NCBI RefSeq assembly: GCF_901933205.1
Contig: NC_044574.1
Span: 22,429,733-22,493,732 of the forward strand
DNA length: 64,000 bases
Direction: 5' to 3'
DNA from: Camarhynchus parvulus
Lineage: Eukaryota > Chordata > Aves > Passeriformes > Thraupidae
Positions 24,339 to 36,070 of the stretch are shown in pieces. The notes below the pieces were generated by a model. That model saw only the letters and a program-made list of their open reading frames with translations, had not been told where the DNA came from and did not search any database. A program made the translations under genes and the position numbers. Positions within the stretch are counted from its first letter, which is position 1. Each line of letters starts with the position of its first letter.

Positions 24339-27300
24339 AAAATTACCCAATGTATTAGGATTAGAAGGTTAAATTCAAGGCTTACTTCTCATTCAGATAC
24401 TGAATTAGGCAACCAGATACTGGCATTAAAAAGAATGAAGCATGATCAATAGCTACACTTTTAACTACTATATGTTCTAGGAAAGAGCAGTCTTATTTTT
24501 AGGAGAAAAAATACCCAAAATTATTTGGTTTCAATCTTGCCTTCAGAGTATATACAGTACATTTTCACTGTGAGGCTTGGGTTTTGGTGATTTTTTTTTT
24601 TGGCAGAACTGCAGAACTGACTACAATATTCTTAATAAGATACTATTTTTCCTTAAGCATTAAAAACCTTCCTAATTATATATGTACCTAAGAAGCTATT
24701 CCATCTTCAAGAAGCACTTAGAATGTCTAAGTTTGCTCACAAAGCTTTCCTTCTATTTCTAATTCTCTAATTACTCAAGTGGTCACAATTGCAATTGAAA
24801 GCCTTACACAGAGATTTAGGTTCATTTAAAAATGAAAATTTTAAAAAATCCATTATTGAAATAGACTTTGCTCAAATGGAATGAAAGTTTAATGGAAATT
24901 ATTTCTGTAATGTGGAATTTTTAAACTCCTCTGATGCAGTCTACTGCTACCTCTTACCAATTTAGCATCCTAATTTTGCCTCCTGAGATTTTGAGGTTCT
25001 TATAAACTCCTGTTGTTCTCTTCTACCTGCAGCTAGAGTACTAACAACTTCACAGCATTTATAAGTGTCCCATTTCTCAAACACCTCAAGGCAGAAATAC
25101 CTTCTGGAGGATGTAGGACCTTTGACATTTAGATCCCATCTTCAAAGTCTTTATTTAAAATTATCATATCCTAACAGCCTGACAGACCAAGTGCTTTTCT
25201 TTAGGTGCTCATCACCAAACCTATCCTCATGAGGATTCTAATGGGAGATCTCAGCAAGAAAATAATGGAAATTTGATCACCAGTTTCCCAGATCAATTCA
25301 CATGGAGAATGTCTATCAGAATCTAGAAACTGTCAACTCCAAATCTGTAATAGGATAGCAGGAAGTTCTGTGTTTTCTGTATAAGTGGTCAACATTCCAG
25401 ATTTTACTCAGTTAATTCACAAAGGAAAGGAGTATGCATTTATATACTATATATGTTATAAAAAATTACTTCTGAAACCATATTTTTCATAAAGATGCTA
25501 TGTCTGGACAATGAGGCTCTCTGGGTTCTTAACATAATACCCAGAAAAAGAAATTAAACAAGCAAGAAAATGCTAGCAATTTTACTTTTGCATAGAATCA
25601 CATCTGATACCACCTTGGGAGACAGAGCTTTTGTTTGAGATCCACCTGTTTGACCTGTCAGAATAAAAGCACAGCAGTTGTAGCAGATGTGAGTCAAAGA
25701 GAAAAAATCACTGACAGTGACATCTTTGTCAGGAAGGACAACTTTCCTGCTGAGAGAGTTATGCTAATTACCTGGAAATTCACAGTTGTTGAATACCAAC
25801 CTCAAGATGTTTGAAAACAAAACCAGATAGATTAAGAAAAAAAAAATTATAGTACTTTGTACCAGTAAATCTGGTTTCAAAGCAAAAATATAACCATCTC
25901 TGCTTGAAGTCCTTTAGGCTTCAGCCAGAGTTTTACATTGACCTGCAGTATAGCTGATGCCTAACAAGAAAAACCATTCTGCTAAAAATTAACAATCTCA
26001 CCTCACTTGCAATTTATTGCATATTTATCTGAAAGCTAAGTTTTAGTTTCAAGGAAATGCAAAAATAGCTTAATTTAAAAACAATTTTGTGCACTTGAGA
26101 AACCACAGCAAACTTAATGCTGCTGAAACCAGCTCTAAAGCAAGTACCTATAGTTCAAAAAGATCATTACAGGAATGAGTAATGGCCTGTCACAAGTCTT
26201 GCTCACTTGGCTAAAGAGCAGTGGATATTTGCATATTCAAAATAATGTAATTGCACATTATCTCCATTTCAGCCCTGGTCTCAAGACAAAGCCAAAAATA
26301 AGGCAGTTTTCAACTCACAGTCCATCACAACACTAAATTTTCCACAATTATAGGAAATACATAACTTAAGCTATAAATGCAAACACAAGAGCCTATAACT
26401 GGGTAGAGGGGATAGGGGTGTGTAAGGAGCGAGTGACTACCCAAAACAATTTCTAAACTCTCAAGCCAAACCCTATCTGCTACTTGCAACCATTATGGGC
26501 TGATTCCATATTTTGGTAACATCTACACAAAAGCAGCACCTCCTGAAATTTACCAACTCACAGAAAAAGAGATGAGACATAACCACAGATTAGAAAGCTT
26601 ATCACGGAGTGTGCTTCTGCACATAGACTGTCAAAAATAACCAGGGACCTGAGGTTCCATAAAGAGGCAAATGTTCCCAAAAGCAATTCCCAGAAGTTCC
26701 CAAAACCAGATTGTCTAGAAAACAAGAGGAGAGCTAGGAGACACAAAGAAACTGATCAGCGCTGGGGAAAAACCTGGAGATGAAGGACGCATCAAGACAA
26801 ATGCCAGTCGTGCAGAGGAACCACGGTCTTTAATACCAGGGACTGCAACTGTGTAACAGGGAGCATCCCCACAGCAGCATCCACAACCTCCTGCCCAACC
26901 TCCCTGGACCCACAGCAATCTCTTCGCCAGGAATGGAAGGCAAGACCTAGAGAATGCAGCACTGTGTAAGAGTGAGGAAGCTCATGTGAGCTGGAGTCAA
27001 GCAGGGCAAAAGCTCTCATCTGTATCTGTTCTTCGATTAACCCACCCCAGCATCTAGATCTGCACTAAATTTACTTTGCCTAACCCATGACAAGATATTT
27101 TCCAGCCTACTCAATTTTCCTTTTTTTTTGTTTTTTGGAGTTAAAAGTTCTTTTACTGAAACTCTCACTCTCAGGATAGCTGATACATTTTCACTTTTTT
27201 TTCCATCATTTAAAACCCTGGGTTTATCCAGATCAAGTGTATGTAGTGAATGACTAATATATCTGCCTTGCTAGAATAATGACATCTACACATCAGTTTA

Positions 27301-28779
27301 CAGAATGGCTGGTTTTAATTCAGAAATCCAATATTCAAATTAATATCGTCTAGAAACCAGGATAAAAAGATCCAGACATCTGTTTACTTTTATAACATAC
27401 TCTCCCATTTTCATGTAACCTCTTTTTTTCCACACCTATCTTTCCCTCATAAGTAAAGCCTCTACAGCAGAGATCAAGATTTACACTACGTAACAGAGAA
27501 TAATTCACATGTAGCCAGAATTACAAGTATATATTTATCGCCTAAGGTTATTTTCCATTTTATTTTCGGTAATTTTTCATTGCAATTGTAGACAAAGCAA
27601 ACATCATTGAGGAGCTTGGAAGACATAGAATCATACTGTAAGAACACCTCTTAGTGCTTCTAAATAAAATACCTTTCTAAAACAGAATCCAAAGAGATGG
27701 AATAGGGTATCATTTCAGCAAGAAAAAAAATGTTTTCAGAGGAAAAGGTTCATCTTATGAAAACCTTCTCTTTTTCAATAACTGAAACTAACATGTATGA
27801 CAAGATGAGAGCTTGGAAATTATTGAGACTCTAAGATATAATCCCAGGCAAACTTATAGATAAGTCACTTTTACCAATTTGCACAACCATTCTTTCCTAT
27901 TTCAAAAAGAGTTTTAACAAAAAATAAACCAAACCATGAATTTAAAAAATTTCATCAAGTGCGATATCTGTAATTATTATTCACTAAAACTTAAAGAAGC
28001 TGTAGTACACAGAGAAACATACTAAAACAATCTTTCCTCACCACATCTGAAAACTGATTTGATCTGCTGCCAAAACATCTCATGTTTCACTTATTTCATT
28101 CAACACTACTTTGCACTACTTTCTGTGTCTCCATAGATGACTTATCTCATGGAAAATTGCCAGGATAAGTAAGTAAGGATATTTATACTTAGCATGATTA
28201 TTCCATTCATTCTCTTGGTTACAAATGGTAACTGTAAATAAAAGCTTTTCTCCCAAAAGTGCAATGAAGCACATGTACTGAAGGTTGCTCCAGACTAAAG
28301 GGTAAGATTTTTTACTCTTCTAGTTGAACAGCATTTCACTGAAGGCAGAGCCATGTCAGTTTCCAGCAGTTGAAAATATGATCAATATATTTGGGATTTG
28401 AAACTACTCTTAAGGTCTGTGCTTATAAGATAGAGAATCTGCAAGGCAGATCACTTTTTCTAGTTCTTGAATAACAAAGGGAAGCCACCATAAAACATCA
28501 CAGAGCATAATTTCTCACTGAAATACCAATTTACAAATCTCATACTCTTAATGCTAATTTGTATCAAAGATAGCCTGCTAAAATTTAGACTGACTTTTGG
28601 TCTTGCTCATATTATATTAATACCTATAGTCCTCACCACTATATTATTATTATTTCCAAGTAATGAGTTGCTGGTTAGTAACAAAGAAATTCAGTCCAGC
28701 TACTGGAGTGACTGCATTTCTGGGAAAGGGAAGAACAGAAGAACAACTGATATCATGTCATCTACCTTGACTTCTATAA
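24339..28779. other. non-coding unique sequence
   Basis: I see no gene or clear mobile element. A GC-richer block at about 26750-27020 stands out from AT-rich flanks and is not assigned; it is discussed as a finding. The rest is AT-rich with short chance open frames. Confidence 0.5.
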
Positions 28780-29397
28780 GAAATTGGACATGAGCCAGCA
28801 ATGTGCATTCATAGCCCAGAAACTCAAGTGTGTCCTGAACTGCATAAAAAAAAGCATGGCCAAAGTTTGAGGGAGGTGATTCTTCCCCTCTTCTCTGCTC
28901 TGATGTGAGTCCACATGGAATTCTGCTTGCAGCTTTGAGATTCACTAGAGAGATGTGGAGCTGGTAGAGTGGGTCCAGAGGAGGGTCCCAGAAATGGTCA
29001 GAGGGCTGGAGTGCCTCACCTATGACTACAGATTCAGAGTGGGACCACTCAGCCTGGAGAAGAGAGGACACCAGGGAGATGTTATTACAGAACTTGAATA
29101 AGGAGAGGGTGTGTAAGAAAGATGAAGCAAGACTCTTTACAAGGGTCTGTAGTGACAGAACTAGGGCACCAATTTTGAGCCAAAAGAGGGGAGTTATAAG
29201 GAAGAAATTCTTTATGAAGACGGTGGTTGCCAAGTGAAACTGTGCATGTGCCATTCATGGAAGTTGTCAAGGTCAAGTTGGATGTGGCTTAGAGCAACCT
29301 GATCAAAGTGGAAAGTTTCCTTGCTTATTGCAAAGGTGTTGAACCAGAGGATCTTTAAAGGTCCCTCCCAATCAAACCATCTTATGATTTTATGACT
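28780..29397 (+). mobile_element. CR1 LINE, 3' end fragment
   Basis: Landmarks are GACATGAGCCAGCAATGTGC at about 28788, GAGGGAGGTGATTCTTCCCC near 28870, GAGTGGGACCACTCAGCCTGGAGAAGAGAGGACACC near 29036, AGGTCCCTCCCAATCAAACC near 29359, and a decayed terminal octamer (CTTATGATTTTATGA). It covers the end of ORF2 and the 3' UTR, with many mutations. A 184-codon open frame on the opposite strand (28700-29254) is the antisense of this repeat and not a gene. Confidence 0.92.
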
Positions 29398-32300
29398 TCT
29401 TCCTTTAACTGAATAATCTAAACACTTTATAGTTCTCATATTTCCTTATTAATAACTTAAAGGTCTTTGTACAATTCTTGATTCTTCTTCATATTCCCTT
29501 TTGCATTGAACTTGCCTCTCCATATACAAGTGTTTATATATACATATATGATTAAAATATATATAAATAAACATTCCTATGTGGTCTGCAAACAAACCTT
29601 AATTCATCATCATTGACATTTATATTTATTTTTATTCATAACATGTTTCCCTCCTTATAGGTTACTGCGTGGCACCACAGCCCACTCAGCACCTCCAGCA
29701 GAGTCTCACAACAGCTGTTCTGCTGTGCCTGAGAGAGCTGGTGTTCTAGACAGGAAGAATTTCTCCCTTTCCAAGTTTTTTCTTCATACCAGAATGTAAT
29801 TTTTAAGAAATGCATATAAATTAAGCACCTGCCCCTGACAGGTGCTTGATTTTCATCCCAGATATTCATGATTCAATATTTAAAAAATAACCAAACCACC
29901 TAGATAGCTGTAGGGAAATTTAAGTGCTATTTGGAATTATTTTCCACACAAGGAAAAAGTTGGGGACCCATTATTCTAAAAATACAGGTTCCAATTTTTC
30001 AAGGGACTTTAAGTAGAATTGACTGACTACTTCTGGCTTTTAACACATATTTTTGTACAAGGGCTATATAGGGTCAAGTTTCAAAGAGAAGTACACAGAA
30101 TCACTAACAAAACTTCACATCTCCTGTTCCCAGCTGTCCTAAAGCATGCAGATGTGGTCCCCCACCACTGGATTAATATTCTTCCAAGATTAGCTTTTCA
30201 TAGCAAAATGACAGAGTATTTCCAGAAGAGTAGGAGACTTGCATCTAATTTTTCAAACCTTTACATTTCATTCAAGCACTTATACACAAATGAAAAACAC
30301 CAGCCCTCTAAAATTGGCCGCAGTTGTTATATAAGTGAACTGTTGACTGTGGTAAACAGTAATCATGCCAAAAAAAAAAAATAAGCCCAAATTAAAATCA
30401 AGTATAAGATTTCCATCAAGCAAATGGAAGAATAGTCTCCCTCCTGTCTGTCGTCAGACATTTACACAGGTAATTCAAATCTCCATGAAAACCTATTCAT
30501 TTCCATTGTTTGCAAAACAAAAAAGCAAACAAACCAAAATAAAAATAAAAACAAACCTGCTGTAAGTCTTCTATGCAACTAAGCAAACCATGGGAACAAG
30601 CACAAAAAGAAAGTACAAAAAAATTAAGATGAACAAATTCTGCCCAAAAATTCAAACTGTGCTATTATGAAAAATTAAGTCAGACTGGATAACTGACAAA
30701 TATTTTTTGTTACATTCAGTTCACTGAATTAAAGTCATCCCACCTTGTTAGGGACAGAAGCTGTTTTCACTTGCCATCTGCTGAGTGGCTTCTCTGCAGC
30801 ATGCCAGTGATCCCTACCAAATTCAAAAGCTGATGTGTCTGTACCACAGCACTCTCTCAGATGCCATTCGACAAAGCATCTTGTAATCCTACTCAGACAG
30901 AACAGATGTTTTAGATGTCTCTTTTCCACCAGCAATTCTCCCAAAAAAGACAGGGTATTTATGAGTGAATTACATGTACAGAGCTGTTACTAAGGATGTC
31001 AAACTTTCATTGATTTCCCAGGAGTACAAAGCGGAAGGCACAGGTTCCTCACTGCTCTCCACAGGGTCCAACAATGAACAATGCCCTGGGAATTGTTACA
31101 GCCATCACTTGCACAGGACACAGCTGCAGGCCTATCCTGGCCCTTATCCAGCTGCAAGTGTCTCCATGGCTCAGGATTATCAAGGCAGCACCAAATTTTC
31201 ACACTGCCTTGCAAACTTTTGTCAGCCTCTAAGCCCACTTGAAAAGCCCATATACACAAAAGTCAGAATGAAACTGTCTAAGAAGATTTAATGGTTTACT
31301 AACACTATTTTAAAATGTTTTTAATAGAGTATTATGGTACATAACCTTATAACAGGCAGCGCTTGAGGCTTGTTAAAAGCATTTGGTAAGCTTGTTGTTT
31401 CTGCAGAAAATGGAGACAGATATCATTGCCTGCCTTCAGTCCCTTTCCATTTAAACAATATTTTAAATTGCATCAGCTTTATGGCAAGAAATGGAATGAC
31501 ATAAACATACAGCTTTTTTTTAATTTAAATTAAATGGCAGAAATGCCTCACTGAAGAAAACAGTTTAAAAGGTAGCCTGTTTTTAACTTTGGAGATCTTT
31601 AACAACAAAACTGAGGGGGAAAAGAGTATGTAAAACATGAATTGTGAAATATAATAAGAATAAGGGGGAAAAAGAAACTATATTATCTAAATTTATAATT
31701 GACTTAGTTGGAGTGTGCTCAGGTTCTTCCATCTTCATATACAATTTTTCTTCCAGGAAATCTTCAGTGTTTATTTATATTGAAACCAAATCTTCTGGGC
31801 AAGGGAGAGTCAGCTCTGCTTCAAGAAAGTGCTATGTAATAATTGCTACAGGGCTGTGTTAATTACCACTATTATATGGTCCTTTAGGGTTTTAGATGTG
31901 CTTCTGAGCTGCTTGAAAGTTTGAGACTGAAGCAAATCACCTGGCTGACATTCATTGTACAAATTCTGGTACAAATCCCTGTCTTGATAGAGAGGATCCT
32001 TCAAGTGCAGAAAGAAAAGGTCCGGATATCAACATTGCTCATCTTGTTGCCCCTAGCTTGAGCTGATCCCCTTAAAAAGAGCCCAGTTAAATACCAGCAG
32101 GTCTGAAGTAGGGACACTGACAGCATGTGCCTGGTCACAAGTACCGCAAGAGGCCAAGACAACACAGTTCTTGTGCAGATGCCAGAGGAAGAGCAAGACC
32201 TCTAAACAGGACATCTGTGCAACTCCATTGGCTCAAAAAGTCTCAGTAGCCTGGATATTGCTCCATGGAAAGAAAATACTGACCTAGCAAAAACTAAGTT

Positions 32301-35144
32301 GGAGGACAATTTTCCACTGCCACAGAGAAATATGAGCCAGCCCATGAGGCCTGAATTTAACTACAAATTTTTATAACTCAAAATGCATTTTTTCAGGTCT
32401 TCAGTGTTTAACAGCTTTGTTTTAATTAGTTGAATCAAATTGCATTTCAAGCAAAGTATTTATCTTAATACAACACAAGACATTCATTTCTCCTGTGCAT
32501 GAGAGCTCAGGATTTACAATACCACATACAACATAAGGCAAGGAAAGACCAGCCTGGACTGTGATGTGAAAATACATAGGTGACAATGGCTGCTGGGCAG
32601 CAAAGTATTGGAAATTCAGTTTTTGCTCTGCCTTGTCCTAAGAACCTGCAAGTCTGCTGCTTCTCACCTACTGTGTTCTTATTTGACATTCTCCCATCTG
32701 CTTTACTCCTTAGATTTTTCATGCCTTTGCACCTAGTAGTTTATCTGGTCTCTCCTTTGTCAGCTAGCACATGTCCTGAATGAGTGGAGGCAAGACAAAA
32801 CTTAGCATAGACAATATATACTTTTTTCCCCTCTCACATCAACATTTTTCCATTCTTTTTTACAAACCCTCTATTGTCACCATTATTAATTTTGCAGCAC
32901 TACAAAGCCTCACGCTTTCATTCACATCTCATTCACTAAACTTTTATCCGCATAAAGGATAACTAAGTTCTTTTTGTCCAATGACTTTTAGCACTCACAC
33001 TCAAGACATTAAAACTGTCAGTACTCACAGCACTGCTTTCTGGAAACTCTAATAAATATCTGTTCAATCTCTCTATTCAAATCACATCTTTCCTTCAAAA
33101 CTCTACAGGACTTTCCTCCACGATTCCATATTAGATCAGGTCTGGTCTTAAAGGTTTACCATCCTAAATTAGCCCTTGGACCTTGCCTCCTATCACAACA
33201 ACTTAGTCAGAAACGCCTATTTGTCTCCTCCTCCTGCTACTTTTTCACACTCCCTCCATGCTGCCCACTCTGCTTAAAAAAAAGAAAAAAGCCTTCACAC
33301 TCCAATATGCCATCCCCCTCCCCCACACACGCACTCTCATTCAAAATCCTCCTGAGATCTATTTTTGGGGAATCTTAATAAAAGTCACAGTTCTTCAACC
33401 CCAGTGTTGACCTGACAGGATCCTGAAGATCTAAAGGGAAAATTTAGATCTTTCCATTCTGCCAGAGCTTCTCCTTGTAGCTAGCTTCTCATAAAATCTC
33501 TGCTCCATCCTCATGTCCTCTGCAAATGATGCAGTTCTCACCTTTTCTGTGCAGTCACTACTTTGCCAATATATAAATCACTTTAGAAGATGTACTTCTG
33601 AAATGCTGCTTATCCTGTCTCAAAACTGATTTGTGATTTAGCTAAATTGTTTTAAAGCTCACTTCCATAATTGGCACTGAAGTTCTCAAAACTGGAGATG
33701 ATTTGCCATTTCTGTTGAGATTACAGAGATACAACAGGCATTTCAAGCCCATCACATCTAAATTCTTCCCTCTTTTTTTTTTGCATTATATAGTGATTAA
33801 CTTTTTTTAAGAGCCAAGCAGCTATTACATAGTCAATAAAACAAGAGATAAATCAAATTACATTCCCAACTGCAGAGGTAGATTCTTTTTAAAACTCAGA
33901 CCAGTTAATGTTCCAGAAAGATTAAGAGAAACATGCAAGTATTCCTTCAATAAAGGCCAGACAGTGCCTTTAGATTAAGTAACTATGTGTGATTCTACTG
34001 AAAAAAAAATGCATCCATAAACTACCAGGTGATCAGTGAGAAGATACAGTCTTGGACTACAATGTATAGACTATTATGGTTTTTTTCAGTCTTCAAATAC
34101 GAAAGCTGCTTATGTGTACTAAGACTAAAGTGAAAGATATCCTTCCTCATTTGCATTGTAAATGCCCACAGTTACTCCCACAGCCAACGCCAAGAGCAAA
34201 CCTGTAGAGCAATTCAGAATAGATTTCCTTGCTGCAGAAAATTCACTGTCACTGCAGCAGACTTTTCTGAAGTGTTACTCAACTGACAACTTAGAACCAA
34301 TTTTGAAATAATCCCATTATATATTACAATTTAAATCCTGTAATTAAGTCCATTGTTTCTGCAAATCTATGAATTCTCTATGAATTTCCTAATTAATAGT
34401 TGGAAGCCACTTTCTTGTTTGATCTCAGGAGGAATAAGTAGTGGGAATTACCTCAGTCCTCCCAGAAGTTCCCTAGAGAGGTACAGAGGGCCCCATGAGA
34501 GTATGCTCCTTCTCCTTCCTGGAAGGACAGCCCATTGAAATGTAATACAAACCAAAGAGTATCTTCCAAAAAGAGGATTTCATTATCTCTTTCATCACAT
34601 TCTGATCCAGAAAAGTTTTCTCTTCCTGATTAAAAATAAGTGCTATTGCTTTACTACTCCTGACTTTTGGTTCAGAAGAGCTGCTGAGACCTTATTTAAA
34701 GTTGTTCTCATGTATCGCAAAGATTTTGCTATGAAACCCTCTGTAATGACATGACTGAACGTCAACAGCATTGCACATCACATTTCCTTACAGACATAGT
34801 TTCTGAATGTTTTCCTTCCCTTGTAAGACCAATTTGAACAGTCTCACAATGCACCTAAAAATTGTTTATATTCAGAAATCATTGGAATCTCAAATCAGCA
34901 GCTACATTGATGCTGTGAGCAGAGTCAATACAAAATGAAGCATTTCTTTTCTGCATAAGTTTTCTGCAGCCATTGGACCTCTTTGAAAAATGTCTTCATC
35001 AAGAGCACATAGATTCAATACAGACATCTAACCTTGTTTTCACAGAAAAACAAGTAATAGAGCTACTCTAAATCGAAACTTGTAAGACATGCATTTTGTC
35101 TTAATTTATAGCTATATATTCCATTTCTCTCTGGACCAGGACCT
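29398..35144. other. non-coding unique sequence
   Basis: I see no gene. The stretch contains short TA-rich runs near 29535-29570, a notable hairpin at 29818-29852, A-rich low complexity near 30365-30380 and 30508-30558, a 16-bp AT palindrome at 31519-31534, and unassigned somewhat GC-richer sequence near 31930-32270. The open frame at 30019-30384 ends in an A run and has no recognisable domain. Confidence 0.5.
29818..29852. other. hairpin, 14-bp stem with one G-U pair, 7-nt loop
   Basis: AAGCACCTG (29823-29831) and CAGGTGCTT (29839-29847) are exact reverse complements around CCCCTGA. The stem extends outward through one G-U wobble to 29818 and 29852. It is shorter than a usual microRNA precursor. 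The role is unknown and it may be incidental. Confidence 0.75.
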
Positions 35145-35396
35145 GACTGAAGCTGTGTCAGGGAGGTTTAAGATGGATATTAGAAGAAAGTTCTTCACCC
35201 AGAGGGTGGTTGGGCACTGGAACAGGCTCTCCAGGGCACCAGCCACAGTACAAGCCTGACAGAGGTCCAGAAGCATTTGGACAATGCTCTCAGGCACATG
35301 GTGTGACCCTTGCAGATGGTTCTCTGCAGGGCCAGGAGCTGGACTCAATGATCCTTGTGCATCCAACACAGCTTATTCTGCAACTTGGACACATCC
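35145..35396 (+). mobile_element. CR1 LINE, 3' UTR fragment (different subfamily)
   Basis: Landmarks are GAAGCTGTGTCAGGGAGGTT near 35150, GATATTAGAAGAAAGTTCTTCACCCAGAGGGTGGTTGGGCACTGGAACAGGCTC near 35175, CAGGCACATGGTGTGACCC near 35292, and GGGCCAGGAGCTGGACTCAATGATCCTTGTG near 35330. It ends in TATTCTGCAAC. This is the CR1 type with the TTCTTCACCCAGAGGGTGGTTGGGCACTGG module. It is better preserved than most CR1 copies in the window. Confidence 0.93.
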
Positions 35397-35496
35397 AAGC
35401 ACTTGAGTAAGACATACTATTTCATACTGAGATATTCAAAACTTATTTTCCTGGTTGATCTTTCATCATCAAAATGAGTGTTTGCTATGCATAAGC

Positions 35497-36070
35497 TGCC
35501 ACAGTTTAACCCCACTGAACACCAAGTCCCACAGAGCTGCTCAGTCACTCCCCCATCTGCAGGATCAGAGAGAATATCCAAAGGGTAAAAGGTAAAATAT
35601 TCATGGATTGAGATAAAGAAAGTTTGATAGGGAGAGGAAAATTGACACATAAGCAAAGCAAAATAAGGAATTAATTCACTGCTTCCCATGGGCAGGCAGG
35701 AGTTCAGACATCCCCAAGACAGTAGGGCCCCATCACAGGTAGCTGTGACATGGGAATCATCACCATCACTGCAAACATTCCCCCCATTGCTCCTTCTTCT
35801 CCCCACTTCATACACTGAACATGATCCCTTATGGTCTGGAATATCCCTTGGCTCAATTCGTGTCACCTGTCCTGGCTGTGTCTGCCCCCAATCTCTCACA
35901 CATCCTCAGCATGTAGCACATTATCATGAAAAGCAGAAAGTATCTTGGTTCTGTGTAAGTCCTGCTGAACAATAACAAAAATCTCTATATAATCAAGCCT
36001 ACATTCAGCAAATACCCATGTACTAGCTACTGTGAAAAAAATTACCTCTACCCCAGCTGAAACCAGCATA
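35497..36070 (-). mobile_element. solo LTR, same ERVL-like family as 16865-17461
   Basis: The plus strand starts TGCCACAGTTTAACCCC and ends TACCCCAGCTGAAACCAGCATA, again degraded forms of the family's two ends, so the element lies on the minus strand. It is collinear with the copy at 16865-17461 over nearly its whole length: GATTGAGATAAAGAAAG, GGAATTAATTCACTGCTTCCC, TATGGTCTGGAATATCCC and ACTAGCTACTGTG. It shares a 61-bp block identical to that copy (35688-35748). Open frames on either strand here are LTR shadows. No target duplication is clear and there is no internal retroviral sequence. Confidence 0.87.

Noticed and set aside
28700..29254. 184-codon open frame on the minus strand
   Set aside because: It lies almost wholly antisense to the CR1 fragment at 28780-29397, so it is a shadow of repeat sequence.
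31519..31534. 16-bp perfect palindrome TTTAATTTAAATTAAA
   Set aside because: It contains only A and T in an AT-rich region, so it is not surprising.
35417..35899. 160-codon open frame on the minus strand
   Set aside because: It reads through the solo LTR at 35497-36070. A similar frame occurs over the other LTR copy at 16865-17461, which explains the shared peptide.
16865..36070. Two minus-strand LTRs as the ends of one provirus
   Set aside because: They are 18 kb apart, clearly diverged, and the interval holds CR1 copies and unique DNA with no retroviral gene remnants. They are two separate solo LTRs.
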